64,000 nucleotides of DNA from Paraburkholderia hospita (GCF_002902965.1 NZ_CP026107.1:682001-746000); one strand, 5' to 3'. Positions 1-8,736 are shown, counted from the stretch's first letter. The notes: a model not told the origin generated them from the letters alone. Numbers and translations are program-made.

Positions 1-1
1 T

Positions 2-517
2 CGCGCGGGCGTCGGCGCGCGCATCGAACTCGCGCTGGCGGGCCGCTCGGGTGTGCCGGGCGACGCGCCGCTACAAGGTGTTTTCGAAGTCGAGCATCTG
101 TCGGATGGGCGTTTTCGTTTCGACGGTCCGATGATGAACGGCATGCAGGGTGACCTCGGGCCGGTTGCGTGTTTGCGTATCGACGGTGTGCGGATCGTGG
201 TCAGCACGATCAAGATGCAGATTTTCGAGCGCAACTTCTTTCGCGTTGGAGGTGTTGAGCCTGAGCGGATGAAGGTGCTTGTCGTGAAGAGTTCGGTGCA
301 TTTTCGCGCGGATTTTCAGGCGGGCGCGCGTGCGGTTCTGGTGGCGAAAGCGCCTGGGCCGATGGCCGCTGATCCGGCGGATTTGCCGTGGCGAAGGCTG
401 GATGAGCATATGCGGGTGCGGCCGATGGGGCTCACGTTTGGGGAATTCGCGGTGCGAGAAACGGGTGAGCGTAAAACCGAGCGTGATCTATTCGGCATTA
501 GCGCTGCGCAGGCTTGA
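2..517 (+). CDS. M81 (MlrC/microcystinase C-like) metallopeptidase, C-terminal fragment
   Basis: The frame is open from the first bases of the window, so the gene starts upstream and only about 171 C-terminal residues are visible. The stretch running from VSTIKMQ through FFRVGG to VVKSSVHFRADF is characteristic of the C-terminal domain of the MlrC/M81 family, whose best known member degrades linearised microcystin. The zinc-binding N-terminal domain lies outside the window, so activity cannot be judged. The gene converges on the PAAR gene, with 11 bp between the stop codons. Its substrate in this organism is unknown; most proteobacterial members are not involved in microcystin breakdown. The family call is fairly safe and the function is not. 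Confidence 0.8.
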   Translation, partial: RAGVGARIELALAGRSGVPGDAPLQGVFEVEHLSDGRFRFDGPMMNGMQGDLGPVACLRIDGVRIVVSTIKMQIFERNFFRVGGVEPERMKVLVVKSSVHFRADFQAGARAVLVAKAPGPMAADPADLPWRRLDEHMRVRPMGLTFGEFAVRETGERKTERDLFGISAAQA

Positions 518-528
518 TATCCGACATC

Positions 529-807
529 TTATCCGCCGTCGTAAATCGACGAGCGCGCGATGACGCGGTTCGTGCCGCGCGGACAGCGGCACATCACGAT
601 GTCGCCATCGCGTACGCCACGCGAGGCTCCCATCCCCCATTTCAGTGCGGTGCCATAGATCGGGCCGTTCTGTCCGCAGCGTGGGCAGGACGCGAGCCCC
701 ATGTGGCGCGCGAGCGGCTGTCCATCATCGAGCATCGTCGCGTCACCATCCAGCACTCGACCTCCCGTGGTGGTCAGGTTTCCTTCGAGTGCGATCAATC
801 TCGTCAT
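529..807 (-). CDS. PAAR-domain T6SS spike-tip protein
   Basis: This is a 92-residue protein. PAAR proteins cap the VgrG spike of the type VI secretion system and sharpen the tip. The repeating glycine/turn pattern, the CPRCG motif, the later MCRCP motif and the G-D-I-V sequence match the DUF4280-like/PAAR families, in which His and Cys residues bind a metal. An upstream in-frame ATG at 861 exists, but the ATG at 807 is preceded by AGGAGAA at good spacing and gives the usual PAAR length, so 807 was chosen. The gene is divergent from vgrG, with about 256 bp between them. No toxin extension is fused to it, so it is a structural tip and not a PAAR effector. Confidence 0.85.
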   Translation of the reverse strand: MTRLIALEGNLTTTGGRVLDGDATMLDDGQPLARHMGLASCPRCGQNGPIYGTALKWGMGASRGVRDGDIVMCRCPRGTNRVIARSSIYDGG

Positions 808-969
808 CCAGTTTCTCCTGATTTTCGCATCGGTGATTGGTTCTGGAAAACCATGTAGCACGTACTACGAATGGAAATTGTCAAGGTTTGCAAAGGTTGA
901 CGAAAAGCAACAAATGAACAAATAGTAGGATAACTACGCTTTTCAATAAATCGGGCACGTCTTAACCTC

Positions 970-998
970 TTGACCCAAAGCGGCCGCGTTGCTTCTAG
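970..998 (+). promoter_or_regulatory. Possible sigma70-like promoter for the vgrG operon
   Basis: TTGACC at 970-975 is followed by a 17-nt spacer and TTCTAG at 993-998, about 65 bp before the vgrG start. The -35 is good and the -10 is mediocre. A second, weaker candidate is TTGACG at 897 with AAATAG 17 nt later. This is sequence reading only. Confidence 0.3.
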
Positions 999-1063
999 AA
1001 CGGATGCGGTGTCGTCACACACGAGACAGTTTCGTGGCACTGGGTTACGACGGAGAGGAAACG

Positions 1064-3385
1064 ATGGCGAGCCTGTTCGAGGAAAGCAGAGCGTATGCAG
1101 CCGATCTGATGGCGGTCACAGGGCGTCAGGCATATTTTCTTGACGTACCGGGCGCGGCGAGTGCGGCGGAACTTTCCGTAGTCTCGTTCGAAGCCACTGA
1201 ACGCATGGGGGCGCCCACCGAGGTCCGTATCCAGCTCACACATCCGGGCAAGCTTGCACGCGAGGACTATCTGAACCGGGGCGCGGCATTCCTGATCGAT
1301 CCCGCCCTCGGCACGCCACGCCGCTTCTCCGGCTTCATCGCGTCGCTCTCGACACTCAAGGCGACGAAGGACTTCATCCGCTACGAAGTCATCGTCAGGT
1401 CCCACTTCGCCCGGCTCGGTGCGGTCACCACGAGCCAGATCTATCAGCATCAGACCACGCCCCAGATCATCGAGGCCGTGTTGCGACGTCATGGGCTGAA
1501 GGGTCATCAGTTCGCCTTCCGGTTGCGTCGGGCGTATCCGCAGCACCTGTTCCGCTTCCAGTACCGGATGAACGATCTCGCTTTCGTCCAGATGCTGATG
1601 CAAAAGGCGGGCATCTACTGCTACACGGTCGAGACCGAGCACGGCGACCAGATCGTGCTTGGAGACGACATCGACCACTACATCTATGAACCGCAGCTCG
1701 ATGTCCCATACCGGGAGAATGCGGGACTTGAAGCGGCGATCGAGTCGGTGTTCGCGCTGGAGACTCACGCGCGGACCGTGCCGCAGTCGTTCCTGGTGGC
1801 CGACTATAACCCCGAACAGGCGTGGGAACGCTTCAGGGACGAGGCAAACGTCGCGCCTCAGGATCCCACCACCTACGGCCAGCCGTACATCTACGGCACG
1901 CATCACCTCGATCAGGCGAGCGCGAAGTGGGAGGCGCAACTTCGTCACGAAGCGGCGATAGCATGGCAGGTCGTCTACGAGGGCGAAAGCAATGTGCTGG
2001 CGCTGCAGCCGGCGCGTATCCTGCGCGTCGACGAGGCGTTGTCCGACGCGCCCGATGGTCAGGTCGTGATCGCGGTCACGCATCGTGGCGCGCGCGATAC
2101 GGCCTACACGAACACCTGGCAGGCGATTCCGTCCGACCGGCGTTTCCGGCTGAAGCTGGAGGAGTCGGCGTGGGCGAAGATTCCCGGTTCGCTCTCGGCC
2201 CGGGTGACGTCGCCCGATCAATACAAATACGCCTATCTGACTTCCGCCGGTTACTACACGGTGCGCTTCGACACGGATTTTGCACCATGGCCCGCGGGCG
2301 GCGAGAGTGTGCCGCTGCGTCTCGCGAAACCGTTCGCGGGGGCGTTGCAGACGGGCTTCCACTTTCCGGCGCTGGACGGCACGGAGGCCGTGATCGAGTT
2401 CAGGGATGGCGATCCCGACAAGCCGTATATCGCGGCCTTCCATCACCACAGCCAGGCCGTGGACCACGTCACGAGCGACCGGCGTTGGCTCTCGCGCAAC
2501 GTGATCCGCACGCAGAGCAACAACAAGCTGCGCATGGAAGACTGGGAAGGTCAGGAAGGCATCAAGCTGTCGACCGAGCATTCGGGCAAGTCGCAACTGA
2601 ACCTCGGCCATCTGGTCAACCAGAAGCTTGAACAGCGGGGCGAAGGCTTTGAACTGCGCACGTCGGGCTACGGCGCAATGCGCGCAGGGAAAGGGCAGTT
2701 CATCACGGCCTATGACCGGCCTGCGGCGGGTGGGCAGCAACTGGATATGCAGGAGACCATCGCGCAGCTTGAAACCGCGCTGGAGCTTGCAAGGGCACTG
2801 GCGGATTCGGCGCGCAGCGCGAAGGCGGTTCCCGCCGACATTGACGCGCAGCATCAGGTCAATGACGAACTCAATGGCCTGAAAAAGCCGGGGGTGCTTG
2901 CGAGCGCGCCCGCATCCGTGGGCATCGTCTCGGGCAGTGGTGTTCAGGTCTGCGCAAAGGACAACATCAACGCGGTCGCCGGGAAAAGCGCAGATATCAG
3001 CGTGGTGAAACGCTTCACCGTGGCGGCGGGCGAACTCGTATCAATGTTCGCGCAGAAACTCGGAATAAAACTGATCGCATCGAAAGGTCCGATCGAAGTG
3101 CAGGCTCAAAGCGATGCGATGTCATTACTGGCTGACAAGGATGTGAGCGTGGCGAGTGTCAACGGCACGGTACGTATCAGCGCGAAGAAGGAACTCATCC
3201 TCGAATGCGGCGGTGCGTTTGTCCAGCTCAAGGACGGAAGCATCACTTTGGGCGGTCCGCTCGACCTGTTTCTGAAGGTCATCACGGTCCAGAAAAAAGG
3301 AGCGCAATCGATGAACGAGAATCCGACACTGGCTCAAGGTGCCGGCTCCATTCCCCAGAGTCGCGCGGACCATTACTCCAACTGA
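1064..3385 (+). CDS. vgrG: T6SS spike protein VgrG (TssI) with DUF2345 C-terminal domain
   Basis: The protein has 773 residues. VgrG trimers form the puncturing spike of the T6SS and carry cargo effectors. The N-terminal gp27-like part (about residues 25-340) contains typical features such as FRFQYRMNDLAFVQ and a YCYTVE strand. A gp5-like OB region follows, then the T6SS_Vgr signature around residue 480 (RTQSNNKLRMED, then GIKLSTEHSGKSQLNLGHL). The C-terminal third is a DUF2345 beta-helix-type extension ending in a roughly 30-residue polar tail, a likely cargo-binding tip. The ATG at 1064 is preceded by GGAGAGGAA; the longer frame from 989 has no ribosome site. The effector gene begins 21 bp downstream, which points to co-translation and direct loading of that effector. 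Confidence 0.93.
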   Translation: MASLFEESRAYAADLMAVTGRQAYFLDVPGAASAAELSVVSFEATERMGAPTEVRIQLTHPGKLAREDYLNRGAAFLIDPALGTPRRFSGFIASLSTLKATKDFIRYEVIVRSHFARLGAVTTSQIYQHQTTPQIIEAVLRRHGLKGHQFAFRLRRAYPQHLFRFQYRMNDLAFVQMLMQKAGIYCYTVETEHGDQIVLGDDIDHYIYEPQLDVPYRENAGLEAAIESVFALETHARTVPQSFLVADYNPEQAWERFRDEANVAPQDPTTYGQPYIYGTHHLDQASAKWEAQLRHEAAIAWQVVYEGESNVLALQPARILRVDEALSDAPDGQVVIAVTHRGARDTAYTNTWQAIPSDRRFRLKLEESAWAKIPGSLSARVTSPDQYKYAYLTSAGYYTVRFDTDFAPWPAGGESVPLRLAKPFAGALQTGFHFPALDGTEAVIEFRDGDPDKPYIAAFHHHSQAVDHVTSDRRWLSRNVIRTQSNNKLRMEDWEGQEGIKLSTEHSGKSQLNLGHLVNQKLEQRGEGFELRTSGYGAMRAGKGQFITAYDRPAAGGQQLDMQETIAQLETALELARALADSARSAKAVPADIDAQHQVNDELNGLKKPGVLASAPASVGIVSGSGVQVCAKDNINAVAGKSADISVVKRFTVAAGELVSMFAQKLGIKLIASKGPIEVQAQSDAMSLLADKDVSVASVNGTVRISAKKELILECGGAFVQLKDGSITLGGPLDLFLKVITVQKKGAQSMNENPTLAQGAGSIPQSRADHYSN

Positions 3386-3406
3386 CGGCGACACGGACAA
3401 GATCAA

Positions 3407-6274
3407 ATGGTTAGGCATCTGAATCATTCGACTCATCCCGCCAAACCGGCCGCGCCTGCAACGCAGCCGCCGCAGTGGCAACCCCTGAACTGGAGCTTCC
3501 CGTTTGCGCCTATCAATGGCAATCCGGCGAATCCCCAGACATGGCTCACGGCACTGGCCAGTGGTGATGGCGGATTCTATCCGCTCGGGGCAAACGGCAT
3601 GTTTCATGGCGGCATACATTTCGACGCTGGCACCGGCGGCGCATTAAGGCAGGGTAAGGGTGTTCAGGCGATCGCCGATGGTGAAGTCGTGGCCTATCGG
3701 CTGGACGCTGCATATCCTGAGCTGACCTATCCGACCACGCCTCCTCGCCATGCGCTGTATTCGACGGGGTTTGTGCTGATGCGTCACAAGCTCGTGCTGC
3801 CGCCGGAGCCAGAGACATCAGGCGCGTCATCAACGACGGCTTCACCCGCATCGAGTGCATCTGCGACTACCGCCAGCAGCACGCAGACTTACCAACCGCC
3901 TGCCGACGAGGTGCTGGAGTTCTACAGCTTATACATGCACCAGCTTGATTGGGCAGGTTATCAGGCGGCGCAGGCAGATGACGGCAGTTCATCTGCGCTG
4001 TCTATCCACCCGCTCCCGTTCTGGCAAGGCGACCGACGTTTCCGTGTCGGCGGCAAGGCGGGGGATCGGCAGGCACAACCTCCCCAGCGCAATACGCCGT
4101 TCCGGTTCGATCTGGCTTCAGCGGGTACGAATGCCCCCGCTCCCGGCGACGGCGCACAACTGGGAAGCATTGCGACTGGGCCTTCGCCCGACAGCCTAGG
4201 TGCACTCGGTCCGTATGCTGATACCAAGGTCCGATATGCGTTGCCACTAGCTGATGCTGCCGGTGCCGTAGACGCATCGCAGAGTGTCCAGGGCGTCCGC
4301 ATTCTGGACCGGGCTGATGGAACCGTGATTGGCCTGCTGCCGCGAGATGGCGAACTAAGCACTGTAGGAAGTGCCGTGGCCGGCTGGGCGCAAATCGCGA
4401 AAATTCTCAAGGGGTCGCCTGTTGCCGCCGTCGCTGGCGCGACACCTGATCCGCGCGCTGCGACGGGCTGGGTCAATCTCGACGTACTTGATGCGGTCGT
4501 CGACCCCAAGCCGCTGGATACGGTAGTCGTGCTCGACAAGCCGTATCCGGTCAAAGCAGGCGACGTAGTGGGCTATCTGGGCGAGTACCAGAACTCCAGC
4601 CATTCGCAGGTGATGCCGCCGACACCGAAGCGATCGCTGCTTCACGTCGAGGTATTCAGCGGATCTCAGATCGAGAATTTCATCAGCAAGAGTCAGGATC
4701 GGGCGAAGAAATTGCCCGAGAGCGGGAGAACGTTGCTCGTGATCCGGCAGGGCGCGAAGCTCGTCAAATGTCCCGATCCGCAGAGCAACGCTCAGTTGGC
4801 GGGTCTCAAACTGGAACTGGCGAAGGGCGATCCAGGCAAGGGATGCTGGGCCAAGGTGCAGCCGATCAGGTCTGGGCCTCAGTCGGTCGGGCGCGTGCGC
4901 GGTCGCGCCCCACAGGAAAGCAAGACGCCCGTGGGTAATCCTCTTTGGGTCGAGCGGCAGTATGCAGGCAAGGTAGCCGGGGCGGTCGTCCATAGCTGGT
5001 CGGATTTCCCGCTACAACTTGCCGGCGCGCAGGGACCAGCCGTCGGATACCAACAGGTACTCTCTCGCGCGCAGCTTGAGCAGTCGGCCGACAACGGCAA
5101 AGCGGCAGATGATCGGGACAAAGGCGGCGCGCAGTGGTGGTCGATCGCCGCGGGCAACGCTGACGGTTCGACGATCCTGGGCTGGGTGTGCGAGAAGGAT
5201 CATCCCGGTACGCAGTGGGAAAGCCCGTGGGCGTGGCCGGGCTTCGATACGGTTGATACGACTAGCATTCCGCTGCTGGACATGTACAGGCGCAACCTCT
5301 TCGAGGCCAAGCAGTTGCTTGATGGCGAGGAGGAGGAGTTCAGTGTTGTTGCGGCAACAGTGAATGCCGGGCCGTTGATCGGGAAGCTGGAAAAGGCGGC
5401 TAAGCGGCAAGGGGACGGCAACGGGAACGTAACACCCGCCGATTTGAAGAGCGCCTTGACGGTCCCTTGGCTCGCCGAGGCAGTCTCGCATCTGATCGTC
5501 CGCTATGAGAGTGAATGGGGCGGCGATATGGGTAAGTGGGACGGGTTATCCAAGCTGATGGGTGACGGCAAATACGTCTGGCAGGCGGAGCTTGAGCGTA
5601 TTAGAAAGCTGCAATGGTGGGATGCAGCGAAGGCTGTGAAGGGCTTTCCGGATGGTCCGGATGTGTGGCACATCCATCCGATTGGGTTGATTGGAAATTT
5701 CACAGGGGCTGCCGGCGCCGCTTTGACCATCGAGGAAGCAAGGGTCCGCGCGTTCTTACGAATGATTCGAGTTGGAGAGGGTACGGAAACTCCGATCGGC
5801 TACGAGCGTCTGTTCGGTGGGCAATCATTTATCAAAGACTATAGTCGTGATTTCAGCGATCACCCTCGAATACTTATAACTCGAACAAATAGTAAAGGTA
5901 AGACCTTGCGATCTACTGCTGCCGGTGCATACCAGGTGATGGGATATAACTGGGACGATTCCGCATTCGTGGCGTATCGGAGGCAATACAGGATTTCCGA
6001 TTTCACGCCGGTTTCGCAGGACAGGTATTGCGTTATTCTTTTGAAGTACAAGCGTCACGCATTGGAAGATATAAAGAAAGGAGAAATTCAGAGGGCCGTT
6101 ATTGAAGATAGATCTAACCTTGAGTGGGCGAGTTTGCCGGGGAATGATTATGGTCAAGGCGGTGTCGGTATGAATACAGTAAATGCGAAATTTTCCGAAT
6201 ATCTAAATGATGAACTATCTGGGAAGAGCGATTTGGCCGTGCCTGTCGGTGGGCTCGATGATCTGATTAAATGA
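3407..6274 (+). CDS. T6SS cargo effector: degenerate M23-like domain plus lambda-R-type lytic transglycosylase
   Basis: This 955-residue protein is a predicted peptidoglycan-attacking effector delivered by the adjacent VgrG. Residues about 55-100 read like an M23 peptidase entry (HGGIHF at 67-72, then a GxxVxAxADGEVVAY pattern). The usual HxxxD has H71 where Asp is expected. The later HLHFEV-type motif reads LLHVEV at 411-416, so the usual catalytic His is Leu. H178 (YMHQL) is kept. Two SH3-like stretches lie around 295-390 and 443-490. Residues 780-935 align by eye with phage lambda endolysin R (GH104): FLRMIRVGEGT with presumed catalytic E791, DYSRDFSDHPR, STAAGAYQV, and WASLPGNDYGQGG near the end. 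There is no signal peptide, as expected for T6SS cargo. A candidate immunity gene starts 7 bp after its stop. Confidence 0.85.
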   Translation: MVRHLNHSTHPAKPAAPATQPPQWQPLNWSFPFAPINGNPANPQTWLTALASGDGGFYPLGANGMFHGGIHFDAGTGGALRQGKGVQAIADGEVVAYRLDAAYPELTYPTTPPRHALYSTGFVLMRHKLVLPPEPETSGASSTTASPASSASATTASSTQTYQPPADEVLEFYSLYMHQLDWAGYQAAQADDGSSSALSIHPLPFWQGDRRFRVGGKAGDRQAQPPQRNTPFRFDLASAGTNAPAPGDGAQLGSIATGPSPDSLGALGPYADTKVRYALPLADAAGAVDASQSVQGVRILDRADGTVIGLLPRDGELSTVGSAVAGWAQIAKILKGSPVAAVAGATPDPRAATGWVNLDVLDAVVDPKPLDTVVVLDKPYPVKAGDVVGYLGEYQNSSHSQVMPPTPKRSLLHVEVFSGSQIENFISKSQDRAKKLPESGRTLLVIRQGAKLVKCPDPQSNAQLAGLKLELAKGDPGKGCWAKVQPIRSGPQSVGRVRGRAPQESKTPVGNPLWVERQYAGKVAGAVVHSWSDFPLQLAGAQGPAVGYQQVLSRAQLEQSADNGKAADDRDKGGAQWWSIAAGNADGSTILGWVCEKDHPGTQWESPWAWPGFDTVDTTSIPLLDMYRRNLFEAKQLLDGEEEEFSVVAATVNAGPLIGKLEKAAKRQGDGNGNVTPADLKSALTVPWLAEAVSHLIVRYESEWGGDMGKWDGLSKLMGDGKYVWQAELERIRKLQWWDAAKAVKGFPDGPDVWHIHPIGLIGNFTGAAGAALTIEEARVRAFLRMIRVGEGTETPIGYERLFGGQSFIKDYSRDFSDHPRILITRTNSKGKTLRSTAAGAYQVMGYNWDDSAFVAYRRQYRISDFTPVSQDRYCVILLKYKRHALEDIKKGEIQRAVIEDRSNLEWASLPGNDYGQGGVGMNTVNAKFSEYLNDELSGKSDLAVPVGGLDDLIK

Positions 6275-6281
6275 GGCTGTG

Positions 6282-6818
6282 ATGAAAAATATATTTCGAG
6301 CAGTGATGTTTTTCGCAACTACTGGATACACTTTGGCCTATGCCGTTGATAGCATGGTTTTGCCAAAATTTTCAGACTATCCTGCTAAGATATACCAGGG
6401 AGAATTAAAGTTGCCAACCTATTATAAGAAAATAGGTGACGATTGGCGCGATGACATGGGAAAAATGGTGTCTGCTCCGGTGATAAATTTCGCGGGGAAA
6501 TATCACATTGGGATTCATAGTTGCGGAGCCAGTTGTCGATATTACACTTTTTCAGACCTTGCAAGCGGTTCTGATTCAGATATCCTCGATATGTTTTCAA
6601 ACCAGGCCGGGCACCCTCTGAAGACCACTGATGGCCGAGTTTATATAACTGATCTCATAAGTCGGGCCGACAGCGCAATGCTCGTAGCGCAGTATCATAT
6701 CGAACAGAGTGGGGCACTCAAAGAAGAGTGTCGCGAAAGGATTTTCTCTCTGGCCAATGACGGAAAAAAGATTAAATCAATAACTAAAACGATCAATCTT
6801 TGTGAGAGGCTCCAGTAA
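6282..6818 (+). CDS. Candidate T6SS immunity protein 1 (exported, NFAGKY family)
   Basis: The protein has 178 residues with an N-terminal signal peptide (KNIFRAVMFFATTGYTLAYA), so it should act in the periplasm, where a peptidoglycan hydrolase effector would strike. It contains an INFAGKYHIG motif followed by a CGASCRYY cluster, a pattern seen in a widespread family of small uncharacterised exported proteins. It starts 7 bp after the effector stop, with GAGG as ribosome site. A GTG at 6279 is also in frame, but the ATG at 6282 fits the spacing. Base composition is clearly AT-richer than vgrG. The immunity role is inferred from position and export only; no known inhibitor fold was recognised. 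Confidence 0.7.
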   Translation: MKNIFRAVMFFATTGYTLAYAVDSMVLPKFSDYPAKIYQGELKLPTYYKKIGDDWRDDMGKMVSAPVINFAGKYHIGIHSCGASCRYYTFSDLASGSDSDILDMFSNQAGHPLKTTDGRVYITDLISRADSAMLVAQYHIEQSGALKEECRERIFSLANDGKKIKSITKTINLCERLQ

Positions 6819-6960
6819 GATCCGATTGCTCCGTTGAGTGGTTCGGCGCTATTGTATTTCCAATTGAATTGACAACATGACCCTCAGCGATTGCGTGTAC
6901 CTCAGAGTGCATACCTAAATGATGCTCGCTGTTCGCATTGCTCTTTGGTCGAGGGTGATC

Positions 6961-7491
6961 ATGAAATACATTTTTCGCATCATTGCATTGACTATTTCAT
7001 TCTTCATGTATTCGAATAATTCTGATGCCAAATATCTGGTAACTATATCAAATCATGAGCTCGATCATATTGAAATTGGCTATGCGTATGGCAAATGTTC
7101 TTTTCTATACTCCCCAGTCAATTTTTGTGATGACCGACATATTGATGAAATAAAGCAAGCCATCTCCAACCGTTCGGTCAATTTTAATGGTCATTATATT
7201 CTTCTGGAAATAAAAGAATGGCGATCATCTGATAGCTATGGAAACAGTATTGTTGTGATTGATTCGCTAACCGGAATTGTCTATCCCGTGCCATTCGATT
7301 ATTTTTCCGGTCGAATCGATACGAGGACTTCTCAAATAATAAGGAAGCCGCGATTGACATTCTCCGGCGGAAGTAACAGGGTGTGCATTGATGGTTCCAT
7401 CCTTGTATATCGAGCGACAACGAATGGAATTTTTTGCTTTGACTTTGATGGGCATAAATTCATCGGATATCGTACCGAATATATGAATTGA
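6961..7491 (+). CDS. Candidate T6SS immunity protein 2, distant paralogue of protein 1
   Basis: The protein has 176 residues with a signal peptide (KYIFRIIALTISFFMYSNNSDA). A VNFNGHYILLEI motif matches the INFAGKYHIG motif of the preceding gene at a similar place, and a VVIDSLTGIVYPVPF strand follows. The two are probably diverged copies of one family. The ATG at 6961 is preceded by GAGGGTG; the upstream in-frame ATGs at 6919 and 6922 would add 14 residues ahead of the hydrophobic core and look less likely. The DNA is among the most AT-rich in the window. It may protect against a related effector from another strain. This is inference from context. Confidence 0.62.
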   Translation: MKYIFRIIALTISFFMYSNNSDAKYLVTISNHELDHIEIGYAYGKCSFLYSPVNFCDDRHIDEIKQAISNRSVNFNGHYILLEIKEWRSSDSYGNSIVVIDSLTGIVYPVPFDYFSGRIDTRTSQIIRKPRLTFSGGSNRVCIDGSILVYRATTNGIFCFDFDGHKFIGYRTEYMN

Positions 7492-7503
7492 ATCCAGTGG
7501 TAA

Positions 7504-7638
7504 TCTCGTGACAGTGCAGAAGAAATGTTATTTCTGAACCAGGCAGCTGTTCGCGGCGAGAAGAAATTCGTCCCCATTGCAGCGACCGCGAACGCGGGAG
7601 TGCCGATCAGAAAGCTAGAAAAGACAGGCACACGTTAA
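7504..7638 (+). pseudogene. Footprint of a lost effector copy (central segment)
   Basis: The short open stretch encodes EEMLFLNQ, then GEKKFVPIAATANAG, then PIRKLEKTGTR before a stop at 7636-7638. It lines up with effector residues about 631-667 (LFEAKQLLDG, EEEEFSVVAATVNAG, LIGKLEKAAKR). The shared pattern F-x-x-x-AAT-x-NAG-x-x-I-x-KLEK in the same order is hard to explain by chance. There is no start codon with a ribosome site and nothing of the rest of the effector around it. It is a relic of a second, diverged effector gene that once sat between the immunity genes. Confidence 0.65.
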
Positions 7639-7687
7639 TGAAAAAGGGCGCGGTGATGCAACGAATCTATTGGGATCTTGGTGAGAC

Positions 7688-8182
7688 ATGAAATCAGCGA
7701 AAAGCGCAACTCGTTTTCTTGTTTTGTTGGCTACCACGATTTACGGCGCAGCCCGAGCCTCGACTTTCCAATGTACGCCGGCGGAATCGGTGGTTTTCTC
7801 ATGTTCTACCGAGAGGTTGAAAACCATCGAATTATGTCTAGATAAGCGCACTCGTTTGATCTCTTACCGATACGGTAGGCCAGGAAGAATCGAGCTTTCA
7901 TATTATGGGAAACAAGGGGGCGAAGATGGATTTTTCTTCAATCACTACTTCCGATCAAACGTTGATTACACAAGGATCGGCTTCGTAACAGCGGGCTACG
8001 AGTATTCGGTGTTTAGAGATTACGACTCTGCTGAAGGGCCAATTCCACGCTATGGTGTAGTTGTTTCTGAGAATGGAAATGAGGTGGCGCAGATTAAATG
8101 CCAGTCACAAGTGATCGATAATATGTCGAAAATCATTAAGCAGTTGAGATGCGATGAGCGTAGTGCGCTTGGATGTTCGTAA
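7688..8182 (+). CDS. Candidate T6SS immunity protein 3 (exported, YRYGRPGRIEL family)
   Basis: The protein has 164 residues with a signal peptide (SATRFLVLLATTIYGAARA). After cleavage, a FQCTP...VVFSCST start and the sequence SYRYGRPGRIELSYYG recall a common family of small uncharacterised exported proteins. Four or more cysteines suggest disulphides. It is unrelated in sequence to candidates 1 and 2. It begins 50 bp after the effector relic, with GGTGAG before the ATG. The natural reading is that it is the immunity partner left behind by the effector copy whose footprint precedes it. Its function is inferred. Confidence 0.6.
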   Translation: MKSAKSATRFLVLLATTIYGAARASTFQCTPAESVVFSCSTERLKTIELCLDKRTRLISYRYGRPGRIELSYYGKQGGEDGFFFNHYFRSNVDYTRIGFVTAGYEYSVFRDYDSAEGPIPRYGVVVSENGNEVAQIKCQSQVIDNMSKIIKQLRCDERSALGCS

Positions 8183-8334
8183 GATTCGTCTAGAACCAGG
8201 TTTGGAAACTGTCAGCGAGCGAGGAAATGCTCCTGATAGTCCAGCGTGGGCGAAGTTCGAAAAATAAAAGCTGTTGAATGGATGGGCGAATAGGCCGGCT
8301 AGCGCTTGAGCTGCAGAGAGTAAGAGTTTTGAAA

Positions 8335-8736
8335 ATGAATGCTTTTTATTTGGGATGTATTCTTATTGCTATTGGTGGCAATGAGCGTGCATATGCCCAT
8401 TCATTTGAAGGTAACTGGAATTGGAGCGTCGCTCCGAGTACTAGAACGTTCTCGATTGAGCTTAACGCGAATGGAAATGTTCTCAAAGGGAAATATTGCG
8501 CTGTCGCCCAAAACGGCAACAGGACGGATTGTGATGATGAGAGAAACCCAAACATCGATGGGATCATTGATCGCACGGGGCAGTCGGCAACAGTCCATTT
8601 CTCCTCGTTTTTCGGCGCAAAAAATGGAAAAGCGCGAATTGCAATTAAAAACGGTCATCTGCTATGGCATATCACCAAAAATCCAGATGATGGAGAATTT
8701 TACGCTCCTAGTGACGCAGTGTTGGACCGTCATTGA
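8335..8736 (+). CDS. Candidate T6SS immunity protein 4 (small exported beta protein)
   Basis: The protein has 133 residues from the ATG at 8335. The frame is open from 8278, but the hydrophobic signal segment begins at 8335 (NAFYLGCILIAIGG, cleavage after AYA). The mature part (SFEGNWNW, then FSIELNANGNVLKGKYC, DCDDE, VHFSSFFGAKNG and LLWHITK) alternates strands and turns like a small beta-barrel, in the style of periplasmic lysozyme inhibitors, although no known inhibitor signature was found. It has two cysteines in the mature chain. The gene is AT-rich like its neighbours. Immunity is inferred from neighbourhood. Confidence 0.6.
   Translation: MNAFYLGCILIAIGGNERAYAHSFEGNWNWSVAPSTRTFSIELNANGNVLKGKYCAVAQNGNRTDCDDERNPNIDGIIDRTGQSATVHFSSFFGAKNGKARIAIKNGHLLWHITKNPDDGEFYAPSDAVLDRH

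Noticed and set aside
995..2854. 619-codon minus-strand open frame
   Set aside because: It is antisense to vgrG and Arg/Leu-rich without domains, the usual shadow of a GC-rich gene.
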